DNA of 64,000 nucleotides from JADHUC01 sp964623055 (GCA_964623055.1 CAZURK010000003.1:1-64000); one strand, 5' to 3'; positions 25,501 through 34,401 are shown, counted from the first letter of the stretch. Numbers and translations: made by a program. Notes: generated from the letters alone by a model not told the origin.

Positions 25501-26120
25501 GGGTACGTGGGATGTCGGCTTTGGAGCGTTCAACCTACACAACGGGATGGCCCCCGTCGGGCGAGGCGGGCAGCGGTGCCTTTACGCTACGGATCGACGA
25601 AAGAAAGGTGGGAGTCATCCCGGTCGAAGGATTTTCATGGCGGTGGGTCGCGCTCGATGCGGGCGCCGTTCCGCTGGCCGCGGGCGTCGTCCAACTGGAG
25701 GTTGCCACGCAAGACTCCGGGATTGCGATGGATAATATTCTCGTCACAAACGATCCCGACTTTGTGCCGCGCGGCCGAGGGCAAGTGCCGGAAGAACTGG
25801 CGGCCGCGCCGGAGGGCCTACGCGTAGAGCCGTTCAGTGTGGAAGAGGCCTCCGAGTCGAACAAGGAGCAGAGTCCGCAAGTGAAGCTATCATGGCAGCC
25901 TGTGGCCGCGCCGCAGGGCGTGTCCCACTACGATGTGTACCGCTCGGATATCGAAGCGTTCGAGGCGGAACCGGAAACACTCCTGGGCAGTCCGAGCGAG
26001 CCCGTGTTCCACGATGTCGGTATCAAAGCAGGGCGGACGGTGTACTACCGCGTCCGCGCCGTGGACGCCTGGGGCAATCAATCACCGGCCTCCGCCGCTC
26101 TAGCCGTGGCCGTGAAGTAA
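22512..26120 (+). CDS. Very large secreted protein with C-terminal fibronectin-type III-like segments
   Basis: Exported protein of about 1,202 residues from the chosen GTG 22512 (VKAATVLRPLLILLAVVPFLLALGAAGAAQ leader). The frame is open back to 22170, but that extension holds a palindromic repeat and has no leader, so it is rejected as coding. The mid part reads like a beta-propeller/WD-type sensor (GHPDFSLDGKYLRIGL, PTFSPDFTKVVFFSSML), preceded by a carbohydrate-binding-like beta-sandwich. The C-terminus has two FnIII-like repeats (VLVWEKPRRHAEIQGFRLYRS and VKLSWQPVAAPQGVSHYDVYRS). No catalytic motif was recognised. No Shine-Dalgarno is obvious at 22512, so the start is uncertain. Confidence 0.7.
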   Translation: MKAATVLRPLLILLAVVPFLLALGAAGAAQEIGQTTGADDLPSEFKVLWVTDSGRDYRWTLVGKNKNEEASEQEKLHPELNVIQTIWHLPVARNRSVFKFEFTRPIRKGGNVFHLYVKADGDEDTGRNHEGVHNGVDYMFTMIDGDPNHTSTRLNVYEADGGGRRGACTFSIRGQTLYIATEMTLQQQDGHSVFEYCVASYVRDGGPSAGLGYRQAVSDEAPETSDTRLLANPDMLVVNGAAPGWQLVGGRRPIEAAIAADSKDGALVLENLYSPDRLSQTVSLAPGHYLLRALAKTNVFQVHMFAESTRLPVAVSDDFQWVELPFCIPHYGEDTHRAAEVGFRYLARPATGNASRLPARLSVRKVELIRLGDTVLSDQWAQTLPADPLHRLKLLEKSPAWSRPGKVVFQDAFIGTELWLMTQEGKVDHSYVGHPDFSLDGKYLRIGLRRSPRGLLRTVGSARHLNDAWKGIVWLFPWERKRLPERSDPADWIVTSRSPAGIELHNVVTGEGHRIKFPSRSGWRIVHFPAIASYGGRGPNIQQVTHETLVWFSEDNRSVGRSNVEGESFTTFPLRSISSQPDEDALSENMSSVGGKAGDNWRDAVDRDGNRYYLFELNREHLPSHPANPYQVWALPLTEGDQRGLLRVVPHPAATVTEYVTSQTGMTKQPSAKWWDFAAGFPWSGDNAILLLEDDTMIHMSSLGMHSGFGGGTVSVNCAHTGEVRYVGTFPKFDRITWPHEFRRDQDYAVVASHAEPATPLVMLNLEHMTMSTLALTNFHDYAIRYKTRWNKEAYHKPMFRPAPTFSPDFTKVVFFSSMLTGDHPDRKWGDVYVAVARYPEPPVKLHTEGNVLVWEKPRRHAEIQGFRLYRSAESGRNFERVGTKLLTGTRYPLPPDAEGFYVLTSVEYSGLESRMFSNEASVGDNEVFRHFYRPAAGRIAKPMVPFSDPAGAGDAYAVAITDPDLIYKQRLEEGLSGSVTIPVAIPKAGPVRILARVRGMSALERSTYTTGWPPSGEAGSGAFTLRIDERKVGVIPVEGFSWRWVALDAGAVPLAAGVVQLEVATQDSGIAMDNILVTNDPDFVPRGRGQVPEELAAAPEGLRVEPFSVEEASESNKEQSPQVKLSWQPVAAPQGVSHYDVYRSDIEAFEAEPETLLGSPSEPVFHDVGIKAGRTVYYRVRAVDAWGNQSPASAALAVAVK

Positions 26121-26315
26121 CGGGCACTTGTCTTCGCTAACGAGCGTCTCGTGGCGATCTCTATGGCACTGGGCGGCGACAAGACCATCACCCTGCCAGC
26201 CGATTGCCGTCACGTCAGAGAACTTCACACGGGTCAGGTGACTCCCGTTGTCGACAGGCGTTTTCCCCACATGTTCAAGACAGCCGACACAGCGCTGGTT
26301 GAATTGATACAGTGA
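26121..26315 (+). pseudogene. C-terminal domain remnant in frame after the large secreted gene
   Basis: Immediately after the TAA at 26118-26120, the same frame stays open for 64 codons: LVFANERLVAISMALGGDK, then TITLPADCRHVRELHTGQVT, PVVDRRFPHMFKTADTALVE, ending LIQ and TGA. It reads as a terminal beta-sandwich of a secreted planctomycete enzyme, with no start of its own. Either the TAA interrupts a longer protein, or this is the tail of a second, lost gene fused in frame by deletion. The upstream protein already ends naturally after an FnIII-like repeat, so the second reading is favoured. Confidence 0.55.
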
Positions 26316-26369
26316 ACAAATAGAATTGCCACACCGGTCTCGAGAACTTTACTTCAGCGAGAAATCCCC

Positions 26370-27203
26370 ATGACCCGCTTGCCCACTTGCGTTTTGGCTT
26401 TCGTTGTGTTCTGCAGGCTATCGATTGGCGTCACCTTTGGCGCCGAGAGCGACGCCTGGCAAATGGTGTTCACCACGCCCCAGGACCTCGCAGCCATCGA
26501 CGAGCCGATCGTCTGCCTTCTGAACATTCAGCATCCCGATATCATCCGCAAGCAACTCGCGGACAAGCCGGCCGCAAATTACTCGGGCCTGAAGCTACGC
26601 GAGCGGATGCAAGCGCAAAGCGGTTTGCGTTGCATCATGGTCCACTTTACCGAGGTCCGCGGCGACGACCTGGACCGCGGCTGCGTCAAGGCGATCCTCA
26701 TCACAGGACGATCGAAAGTCGTCAGCCGGGATCTGGACGCCACGTTCCACCCGCTGATCCGCAACACGCAGATTCCCATTTTCGGATTCTGCGGTGGAAT
26801 GCAGTTGATCGGGCAGGCCTATTCCGTCAAGGTGGAACGGCTGCGAAAGTTGCGAGCAGGCGAGAAAGACCCAAATCCCAGGTACCATCCGGGCCAGTTC
26901 AAAGAGTGGGGATTCCTGCCAGTTCGGATCGTGCAGCGCGATCCGTTGTTCGAGGGGCTGCCGGAAGAGATCGTGGTCCGGGAGGCCCATGCCTTTCATG
27001 TGGTGCAAGTTCCAGCCGAATTCGAGTTGCTGGCATCGACGGATGAGTGCAAAGTGCAGGCTTTCAAGCATCGCCAGCGGCTGGTCTATGGCACCCAGTT
27101 TCACCCGGAGGTCAACAACGACGACCACCCACACGGACGCGTGATTGTGGGCAACTTCTTCCGCCTAGCGGGACTGGGGCCGGAGCCTACCGCACACGAC
27201 TGA
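26370..27203 (+). CDS. Exported class I glutamine amidotransferase-like protein
   Basis: Protein of 277 residues with an N-terminal hydrophobic leader (MTRLPTCVLAFVVFCRLSIGVTFG) and a complete GATase1 fold: ILITGRSK, the nucleophile elbow FGFCGGMQLIG with C141, and YGTQFHPEVNND with H245 and E247 completing the Cys-His-Glu triad. Such domains normally release ammonia from glutamine for a cytoplasmic synthase, or act as gamma-glutamyl hydrolases (C26). Export and the lack of a partner synthase favour a hydrolase, but this is inference. Start ATG 26370 is the only one that gives the leader. Neighbours on both sides are secreted proteins. Confidence 0.8.
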   Translation: MTRLPTCVLAFVVFCRLSIGVTFGAESDAWQMVFTTPQDLAAIDEPIVCLLNIQHPDIIRKQLADKPAANYSGLKLRERMQAQSGLRCIMVHFTEVRGDDLDRGCVKAILITGRSKVVSRDLDATFHPLIRNTQIPIFGFCGGMQLIGQAYSVKVERLRKLRAGEKDPNPRYHPGQFKEWGFLPVRIVQRDPLFEGLPEEIVVREAHAFHVVQVPAEFELLASTDECKVQAFKHRQRLVYGTQFHPEVNNDDHPHGRVIVGNFFRLAGLGPEPTAHD

Positions 27204-27272
27204 ACTCGGCTCTCAGAACTTCGCATCGTTTCATAGCCGCGAGACAGATGCCTGTGGTTCCAGGCATTCCAA

Positions 27273-28568
27273 CTACCGTTTCAAATCCGGCTTGCCGTCT
27301 TTGTCGGCATCGAGCGTTTTCAAGTCAAGGAACACGTACGGCCGCTGATAGGCTTCCTTGTTGCCCTTGGCGTACGAAACCCACAGCCGCAATGCCGTGG
27401 CGTCGTAAACCACGTTTACCACGTTGCCGCCCTTGATCGGAATCTGGTTGGCCAGGTCCACCAGCTTTTCACCGTTCAACCTTCCGTGGCTGCGTTTCAA
27501 GGTGGGAAACGCACCGCGTCCTTCGTCGTTGTAGACGACACACGACAAGACATTCGGCGCGAATTCGTCGGTCGGATCGTTGTCCTTCCATATGACAACG
27601 CGCCGGTCAGGCGGCTCCGGCGCGTGCGCGCGAATCTTCACCGCCTGGGACTCCGTCTGACCATCGCCGAAGACGAAGTGATAACGCTTAGTGAGCGGTT
27701 GCGCTCTGAAGATGGCCAACGCGCGTGTGAGCGAATCGGCGTCGTAAAGCATGGTGCGAAAGAAGGCGGTGAAGTGCGGCGCGTGCACTTGATAGGGCAT
27801 TTCCTTGGCGGAGGCGTCCCCCATCTCGGCCAGGACGAGTCCACGGACGTTCATGCCCGTGTGAGCGCCGATCATGCCGGCGAATGTTGGCACAACGTGA
27901 GGAATGCCTTTGTCAGGGACGTAAACAACAATGACGGGAAACTCGTGAGCCTTCACCTCGAGACTCCAGTCGAGATTGCGGGTTTGATACAGGTGACCAT
28001 CCTCGGTGGCCGTGCCCCATACGGCGATGCTGCTGCACGAGTAGGGCATGAGCAGTGGCACGGCGTGCATGGCCTGGAGCAGGGACAGCCGCATGCCGGC
28101 GCCGTCCGCCAGTCCGGCGAGTTCCTGTTCCACGCGGTCGTCCGTGAACGCAGCGGTGCGCGCCCAAACTTCGCGCAAGTCTTCCTCCGAAACTCTCAGT
28201 TCCTCTCTGATGCCTGCCATCGCCATGGGGATGAACGCTCGCATCTGGTCGCCTATCAGGGCGCCGAGTTGCTGGCCCATTGTGTAAGGCGTGCCCCGTA
28301 CGACGACAACAGGCAGTTGCGCGTCGCCTTCGCCGATGGTGATGCGATGTCCCTCCACGCCGTCCGAGGTCGGGCGAAGGAACACATCTCGCTTCTCTAC
28401 TCCCGAATCCGACACCTGCCCGCGCGAGGTTTGGGCTTTGTCTTGCGCCAGAGCGTACGGACAGAACAGAGCAGCGGCCATGAAGCCGCGAAGAAGCACT
28501 CGCACTGCCTCCGAGATTGGGGCGTCCCAGAAACGGGAAGGATACCAGCTACGGTTCGAGTTCTTCAT
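27273..28568 (-). CDS. C45-family autoproteolytic acyltransferase/amidohydrolase-like protein
   Basis: Protein of 431 residues with an internal signal-like segment (VLLRGFMAAALFCPYALAQ). It matches the C45 (acyl-CoA:6-aminopenicillanate acyltransferase-like, phospholipase B-like) layout: VVVVRGTPYTMGQQLGALIG near the front, then MPYSCSSIAVWGTATEDGHLYQTRNLDW with the likely autocatalytic nucleophile C178, and a C-terminal half with AEMGDASAK and AFPTLKRSHGRL. The family self-cleaves before the cysteine and hydrolyses or transfers acyl amides. It starts 12 bases after the stop of the giant upstream minus-strand gene, so the two are one operon. The substrate is not readable. Confidence 0.75.
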   Translation of the reverse strand: MKNSNRSWYPSRFWDAPISEAVRVLLRGFMAAALFCPYALAQDKAQTSRGQVSDSGVEKRDVFLRPTSDGVEGHRITIGEGDAQLPVVVVRGTPYTMGQQLGALIGDQMRAFIPMAMAGIREELRVSEEDLREVWARTAAFTDDRVEQELAGLADGAGMRLSLLQAMHAVPLLMPYSCSSIAVWGTATEDGHLYQTRNLDWSLEVKAHEFPVIVVYVPDKGIPHVVPTFAGMIGAHTGMNVRGLVLAEMGDASAKEMPYQVHAPHFTAFFRTMLYDADSLTRALAIFRAQPLTKRYHFVFGDGQTESQAVKIRAHAPEPPDRRVVIWKDNDPTDEFAPNVLSCVVYNDEGRGAFPTLKRSHGRLNGEKLVDLANQIPIKGGNVVNVVYDATALRLWVSYAKGNKEAYQRPYVFLDLKTLDADKDGKPDLKR

Positions 28569-28580
28569 GGTGCACGAAGC

Positions 28581-31500
28581 TTACCTCTCGTCTCGCTCCA
28601 TCGTCAATGGCCCGAGACGGTACAAGAGTACGTTGACGTCGCCTGGATATCCGCTGTCCGTGTCGGCGGTGAAGATGACACGGTTTTCGCCCGGCGGCAA
28701 CATCATCGGGGCGGTTGAAACGTCGATGGGCTGACTTGGTTGCATACCGCCGGGGAAGAAACGCGGACCGGCTGGCCCTTCGCTGGCTAACGCCTGCCCG
28801 GATTCTAACCGAATAGGGAACTCGACCGTCTTGCCGTTGACTTCCAGAGCGGGCAGCTCCAGGACCGGCGCGGGGTGTATTTCGGGAAGCGCTCGCAAGT
28901 CGTCGAGACGCACCCGGACACCGATATTGGCTGCCATACCCTGGAGCGAAATCAGCAGGTGATCGGTCTTCGACCAGTCGACGCCGGCCGCCTCGGACAT
29001 ACGGAAGACGCATAGACGCCAGCCTTTGAAGCTGATCAGCACGTTCCAGGTCGCGACACGGCCCGCCGCGTCGCGCAATTGCATGCGCAGAGTCTCTCCT
29101 TTTCCGTCGCCGTCCACCCAGAGTCCCATCGCCTGATGACCGCTCAGGTCCAGCGGTCCATCCAGCCTACGTCCCACGGCACACCAGCCGCCGCGTGGCC
29201 CATTGTTCGCGGCGGCAAGCACCGCACAGTGATCACCGACGCGTGTCGTTTCGTTCGACACGGTGAAACGGACATCGACTCCTTCCCTTGCCGCACCGGC
29301 ATTCTCGATCGTCACATCGGAACCTTGGAAGAACCGCTCGGCGCGATTCCCATCATCCCACCGGTACGGTTCCGCGTCGTGAAAGTTCTCAAGTGTTACG
29401 GTTCCGGGTTGGTCGTAATCGGCGGTGGGCACGTTGCGGAATCCGCAGGCGATCTCGACACCCAAGGGACACGGGACCGATAGGTCGTTCTTGATCGTCC
29501 ATACATTCTGCTTGCCATCGAGTGATTCCACGTATCGAGGCTCTTCGTAGACGGCACGGCAGAGCTTCCAGCCGGAGTCCTCGCGGAAAAGTCTGAAGTC
29601 CTTGCCCGGCTCGCGGAGTTGCTCTTTGACACTCTCGGGGAAATGGTCGGCCAGCCGGCACTGTTCGTATCGCCCGACCATCTCGATCATCTGCCGCGCC
29701 CGAGGATGCCGCTCCATAGTCGATAAAGAGGTTTCGATGGAAATCGAGCCCTCGATTCCGATCGTCTTCGCACAGACATATTCGATCTGATCGGGGCGAA
29801 CGTCGTTGAACATGTAGTACCAGCCTACATCGCGGCAAGTGAAATTGGCCGCCATGCCCAGCATGATCGGCAACCGTTCGTCCAGGTACTTCTTGAGATC
29901 GCCGCGACCGTCGGCCGACGCACTGCGGGGCACGATATGCCACGCGATGTTCGTGCCCGTACCGTTGCTGGTCTGGTAAAGCACGTCTTTCTTGAACTTG
30001 CGATAGTAGCCAAGGTGCATCTTGTTCAGATAGTACCAGCGGTCCATATAGGCGTTGTTGATGCCGTCGCTGGCGTCGAAATAGACCATGTCAAAGTCGC
30101 ACTCGTTGAAGATCGAGGCGAAGTTGCTGGTGAGTTCGTCGGCCAGCGTGCTGTCCGGGTCGATCAGAAAGTATCCCCACATGGTGATCAGACCTTTCAC
30201 GTCGTCCCCGGCGGTGTGGCGGGAGGCCTTTGTACCCAGTGCGCCTCGCTGGCAACCGACGAACTTCGGCGTCGGACCGAGCTCGATGTCCCGGTAGCGG
30301 ATGATCTCGTCTCCGATGCGTATATAGTAGCCGGGGAAAGCGAGGCTGCGGGGCGTTTTCGGAGGGAGGTTGGGCTCGCCGGCCAACACGAGCGTCGTCG
30401 ACCGCTCGTCCACATCCTCGGTCAGCGGCGGGCAGGGCTCGAAGGCCAGGCGGTCGTCGGGTTTCGGTGTGACGTACGGATCGTTGGGCGAGATGGAAGG
30501 TCCGAACACATGGACACCGGCTCCCATTCCCGCGGCATGAATCTTGGCGACCGTCCGTTTCAAGCTGGCAACACCGTCCGGGAAGTTGGCGGTATTTACG
30601 TGGTAGTGCCCGTGATTGGCCAGCCAGTTGCTCTTCAGCATGATGATCATCCCAAAGTGGCCGATCTTGGCGTACTCGATGATTTTGTCGATGTTGGTCT
30701 CCTTGGCGTCAACGACGAACAAGTACGACCGGCGGACCGACTGTGAGTCCCGCGCCCACTGTCCGTCGAGCATGGGGCAGGGCAAGCCGTTTTCGCGTTC
30801 GGCCTCCATAATCGCCGGTTTGAATTGCTCTCGCGACGCCGCCACCAAAGCAAACCTTGCACCGATCATTTCGTGCTTCCGCGTGCAGCGCGCGCCGAGA
30901 CCAACTACGTCGCTGCCGTGCCGCGCGAGTTGCTGGCACACGTTCGCCGTGGTCCCCAGCAGGCAGACGCCGAACCGGTCGTCATAGGTGGCGTTGAAAG
31001 CACCGCCGACCGTCGTCAGTCGCTGGATGGGGAACTCCAAAGTGAGTTGCTCCACGTCGCCGGGCTGGACGTCCACGACTTCCAACAACACGTGTCGCTT
31101 GCGCAAGGTGACGCGAAGCGACGCTCGCAAATCGGCATCCAGGAAACGGGCTCGAAGCAGATTCCCCTCGCGGGTCAGGCTGTGTACCGGCGTGGGAACG
31201 CCGCGGCGAGTCAGATGCAAGACGGGAAAGGGCGTTCCATCGACGGCATAGTCCTTACCCGATGCTTTGCAGCGAAACTCCCGAAGGATTCCCTGGGACG
31301 AGATCTTCAGTCGTATCGTGTCGGTCTCAAGTGTGATATCGCCGGCACCGTCGGGCACGTCGGGCAGAACGATCGGCTCGATCGACACGTCATCCACGTC
31401 GGCGCTCTGTTTGGGAGGCACGCAGAGGGCTAGGGCAGAGCGGAGATAACCATCGGCTGACGGACGGTAGAAGCCCTCGACCAGCTTCCAGTCTTGGCCG

Positions 31501-31934
31501 GCGGACGTCGACTGCGCCACGGTCTGGGCTTTGATCTTTCCGGACTGAAAATACTCATAGAACATGAGGGAAACAGCTCCACCGCGCACCCACGCGGAAA
31601 CCAGATACCACTCTCCCGATTCCAGTCCTTGGCACATCTGGTAGAGATGCGCGGTGCGGCTATCCGCGGTGATGCGGACAAATTGCTGCCCGGCGTGAGC
31701 TCCCGGCCCCTGCAGCTCCGATCGGCACACGGCAAGTTCACCGGGGTAGGCCGTATTGAGCGACCACGCTGTGGGAATCCGAGGCGGCTGAGTCAGCTTC
31801 CAACCATGCAAAAGCCCATCTGCACCGACACGTGCCTCCGCGGCCGTTTCGAAACCGGCGTTCTTCAGGATGGGTTCGTTCTGCCCGTAGATACATGACG
31901 ACAGAAACAACGTGAACAAGTATAGGCTTGGCAT
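28581..31934 (-). CDS. Giant secreted TIM-barrel protein with carbohydrate-binding-like ends
   Basis: Exported protein of about 1,117 residues. ATG 31934 (minus) has GAGGAG a few bases upstream and opens a Sec leader (MPSLYLFTLFLSSCIYG). Domains in order: a CBM4/9-type N-terminal sandwich (ILKNAGFETAAEARVG...GQQFVRITADS), a second beta-domain, a barrel (IIEYAKIGHFGMIIMLKSNW, KIHAAGMGAGVHVFGPSISPND, DFDMVYFDASDGINNAYMDRWY), and a C-terminal CBM11/CIA30-like jelly roll (GHQAMGLWVDGDGKGETLRMQL). YFDASD resembles the catalytic aspartate strand of GH31/GH36-like barrels, but the family cannot be fixed. It heads a two-gene operon with the C45 protein. Confidence 0.7.
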   Translation of the reverse strand: MPSLYLFTLFLSSCIYGQNEPILKNAGFETAAEARVGADGLLHGWKLTQPPRIPTAWSLNTAYPGELAVCRSELQGPGAHAGQQFVRITADSRTAHLYQMCQGLESGEWYLVSAWVRGGAVSLMFYEYFQSGKIKAQTVAQSTSAGQDWKLVEGFYRPSADGYLRSALALCVPPKQSADVDDVSIEPIVLPDVPDGAGDITLETDTIRLKISSQGILREFRCKASGKDYAVDGTPFPVLHLTRRGVPTPVHSLTREGNLLRARFLDADLRASLRVTLRKRHVLLEVVDVQPGDVEQLTLEFPIQRLTTVGGAFNATYDDRFGVCLLGTTANVCQQLARHGSDVVGLGARCTRKHEMIGARFALVAASREQFKPAIMEAERENGLPCPMLDGQWARDSQSVRRSYLFVVDAKETNIDKIIEYAKIGHFGMIIMLKSNWLANHGHYHVNTANFPDGVASLKRTVAKIHAAGMGAGVHVFGPSISPNDPYVTPKPDDRLAFEPCPPLTEDVDERSTTLVLAGEPNLPPKTPRSLAFPGYYIRIGDEIIRYRDIELGPTPKFVGCQRGALGTKASRHTAGDDVKGLITMWGYFLIDPDSTLADELTSNFASIFNECDFDMVYFDASDGINNAYMDRWYYLNKMHLGYYRKFKKDVLYQTSNGTGTNIAWHIVPRSASADGRGDLKKYLDERLPIMLGMAANFTCRDVGWYYMFNDVRPDQIEYVCAKTIGIEGSISIETSLSTMERHPRARQMIEMVGRYEQCRLADHFPESVKEQLREPGKDFRLFREDSGWKLCRAVYEEPRYVESLDGKQNVWTIKNDLSVPCPLGVEIACGFRNVPTADYDQPGTVTLENFHDAEPYRWDDGNRAERFFQGSDVTIENAGAAREGVDVRFTVSNETTRVGDHCAVLAAANNGPRGGWCAVGRRLDGPLDLSGHQAMGLWVDGDGKGETLRMQLRDAAGRVATWNVLISFKGWRLCVFRMSEAAGVDWSKTDHLLISLQGMAANIGVRVRLDDLRALPEIHPAPVLELPALEVNGKTVEFPIRLESGQALASEGPAGPRFFPGGMQPSQPIDVSTAPMMLPPGENRVIFTADTDSGYPGDVNVLLYRLGPLTMERDER

Positions 31935-32196
31935 CACAGCTCCTCACGGATCAAGAGTCTTCCCCAAAACCGTGGCTCCAGCAGCAAGTCTAACAGGAAT
32001 CTTGCGGTCTCGCACCAAGCCGTGCCTCATTGGCTGAAGCCGGTTGCATCCTTTTCAGAAGACGATCGTTGTCTGTCCGGCCACGCAATGGTAGTCTTGG
32101 TCGGAAGGTACCCGACGCCGAGTGAAGGCAGGAGCGTCGAGTAAGAAGCGAGCGAAGCCGAACGAGCCGCTCCCTATTTAGAGAATCGATCAACGA
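31935..32196. other. Divergent promoter region
   Basis: About 260 bases between two genes that point away from each other. Both starts must be served from here; no clear sigma-70 boxes were picked by eye. No gene or repeat was recognised. Confidence 0.4.
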
Positions 32197-34227
32197 ATGC
32201 GCAAAGAAATACTGCTGACGCTGGCGTGCATATTGCTTGCGGCGATCATCGCGCCGCCGAGCAGCGGCGAACCGCGTAGAGCGGTTGGCCGCGCTCCGGA
32301 CAGCCGCATGATGGAGAATTACCTTCGGCATCGGACACAGCAAGCCTATGAGCACTGGAAACGCGAATACGAAGCCCGCAAAACGCCGAAGCAGATCGCC
32401 GAGTATCAGAAGCGTCTTCGCGAGATTTTTCTGGCGCGGATCGGCGGCTTGCCGAATCGCACGCCGTTGAATCCACGGGTCACGGGCGTGGTTCATCGCG
32501 ACGACTATCGTGTCGAGAAGATCATCTTCGAGAGCCAGCCGAAACACTTCGTCACGGCTGCGCTATTTCTGCCAGACGCCGAGAAACACAAACCACCTTA
32601 CCCAGGCGTTCTTGTTCCGTGCGGCCACACGCGTAACGGCAAGGCGTCGATCGCCTACCAGCAGGCATGCGCTCTATTGGCGCTGAACGGCATAGCAGCC
32701 CTGATTGTTGATCCGATCGACCAAGGGGAGCGGATTCAATTGGTGGATAATAACGGCAAGGCACTGTTGGACAAGAATGGCAATGCCATACACACCGGCC
32801 GGGGCCACACGATGGTCGGGATAGGCAGCATCTTGCTGGGCCGAAACACCGCGCGATTCGAGGTCTGGGACTGCATGCGCGGCATCGACTATCTGCAGTC
32901 GCGTCCAGAGATCAACCCGAAACGCCTTGGTTGCATGGGCAACAGCGGTGGCGGCACGCAAACCGCGTACTTGGCAGCGCTGGACGATCGCATCGCCGCC
33001 TCGTCGCCTAGCTGTTTTGTTACTGACTACTTCGAACGCATGCTCGACGCCGCGCCCCACGGCCGGCGCACTGCGGACGCCGAATACCATGTGTTCGGCC
33101 AGCTCGCCTTCGGCATGGGGCATGCTGATCTTCTGATGATGCGCGCGCCGACGCCCATTCTGATCTGCGCCACGACCAAAGACAATTGCGCCGATATCAA
33201 CCGCACGTGGGCGTCATTCCGCAGGGCGAAACGGCTTTATGGTCGAATGGGTTTCGCTGAGCGCATTGATTTGATCGAGCACGACGATCGGCACCATTAC
33301 CACCAGGCGTTGCGCGAAGGCGCCACGGAATGGATGAAAAGATGGCTGCTCGATGTGGACGAACCGATTGCAGAACCAGCCATCCAGGTGCTGCGCGATA
33401 GAGAAATCCAATGCACACCCAACGGTCAGGTGATGCTGTTGGATGGCGCGAGATCAGTCTACGACTTGAATCAAGATTACGAAGGCAAACTGGCGAAACG
33501 GCGCCAAAGGCGATGGGCAGAGCTTGACCGTGCCGACCTGATAAATCAGGTGCGCAAAACGGCGGGAATACGCAAGCTCGAAGATTTGCCAAAGCCAGAG
33601 ATACAGAAGTCCGAAGTTGCCCAGCGACAGGCCTACCGGTTCACTGACATGGTTTTTCAAACGGAAGACAACATCTGCCTGCACGCACGGATGTTCTCGC
33701 CGAAGGATGCCGAGTCGCGAGGAGCCGTGCTGTACATTCACGAGAAGGGCGCGACAGCAGATGCGTTCGCGGGCGGGCCAATTGGCGAACTGGTGAAGGA
33801 CGGCCGCGTCGTGCTGGCCGTGGACTTGCGCGGAGTAGGTGAGAAACTGGAGGTATTCTCCGCGTATGTGCTCGGTCTCTCATACGTCGGCATGCGAACG
33901 GAGGATATCCTCATCTGCGCTAGGTGGCTTGCCGAAAACCAAGCAACAGCACGGACCAAATCCATTTCTTTGAACGCAGTGGGCAATGTCGGCGTTCCGG
34001 CGCTGCACGCCGCGGCTCTCGAACCCGGTCTATTTGACTCGGTGAAACTGACGCATTCGCTGATCTCATGGTCAAACGCGATCGAGCTGAAACGCACGCA
34101 CGACCAACTGATCAATGCCGTTCACGGCGCTTTGCTTACCTATGACCTTGAGAATCTGGCCGCGACTTTGGAAGGCAAATTGACAATCGAACAGCCCGTA
34201 GACGCTTGGGGCAACCCGGCGGAGTGA
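32197..34227 (+). CDS. Secreted double alpha/beta-hydrolase protein, active N-terminal half
   Basis: Exported protein of 676 residues: a leader (MRKEILLTLACILLAAIIAPPSSG), then two alpha/beta-hydrolase domains in tandem. The first is acetyl-xylan-esterase-like: YPGVLVPCGHTRNGKAS, then RLGCMGNSGGGTQTAYLAALDDRIAA with nucleophile S250, the acid region ILICATTKDNCADI and the histidine region IDLIEHDDRHHYHQ. The second, from about residue 480, retains the fold (RGAVLYIHEKGATAD, VVLAVDLRGVGEK), but the elbow is GNVGVPAL with V598 at the serine position, so it is probably not catalytic. It faces a convergent relative at 34402-36657 with the reverse pattern. Likely a carbohydrate esterase; the ester is unknown. 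Confidence 0.8.
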   Translation: MRKEILLTLACILLAAIIAPPSSGEPRRAVGRAPDSRMMENYLRHRTQQAYEHWKREYEARKTPKQIAEYQKRLREIFLARIGGLPNRTPLNPRVTGVVHRDDYRVEKIIFESQPKHFVTAALFLPDAEKHKPPYPGVLVPCGHTRNGKASIAYQQACALLALNGIAALIVDPIDQGERIQLVDNNGKALLDKNGNAIHTGRGHTMVGIGSILLGRNTARFEVWDCMRGIDYLQSRPEINPKRLGCMGNSGGGTQTAYLAALDDRIAASSPSCFVTDYFERMLDAAPHGRRTADAEYHVFGQLAFGMGHADLLMMRAPTPILICATTKDNCADINRTWASFRRAKRLYGRMGFAERIDLIEHDDRHHYHQALREGATEWMKRWLLDVDEPIAEPAIQVLRDREIQCTPNGQVMLLDGARSVYDLNQDYEGKLAKRRQRRWAELDRADLINQVRKTAGIRKLEDLPKPEIQKSEVAQRQAYRFTDMVFQTEDNICLHARMFSPKDAESRGAVLYIHEKGATADAFAGGPIGELVKDGRVVLAVDLRGVGEKLEVFSAYVLGLSYVGMRTEDILICARWLAENQATARTKSISLNAVGNVGVPALHAAALEPGLFDSVKLTHSLISWSNAIELKRTHDQLINAVHGALLTYDLENLAATLEGKLTIEQPVDAWGNPAE

Positions 34228-34401
34228 CAACGGCGAGCCACGCGTCGTTAGGAACTCCGCCCGAAAGACCTGAACCTTCGGGCAATTGGTAGTCACTCAC
34301 AACGCATCACGACCCTCCAGTCGTTCTTGAGTTTCTCACTTGCCTTCATGTCAGGGCCTGTTCCAGCTTTCACGCAACGGCTCCAAGGTGGCACTGTCCA
34401 A
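34228..34401. other. Convergent intergenic gap
   Basis: About 170 bases between two converging hydrolase genes. A seven-base-pair hairpin (GCCCGAA at 34259-34265, TTCGGGC at 34277-34283) without a T-run is the only structure seen; it is a weak candidate terminator. Confidence 0.35.

Noticed and set aside
34259..34283. Hairpin as an intrinsic terminator between the convergent hydrolases
   Set aside because: The stem is only seven base pairs with an 11-base loop and no T-run on either side.
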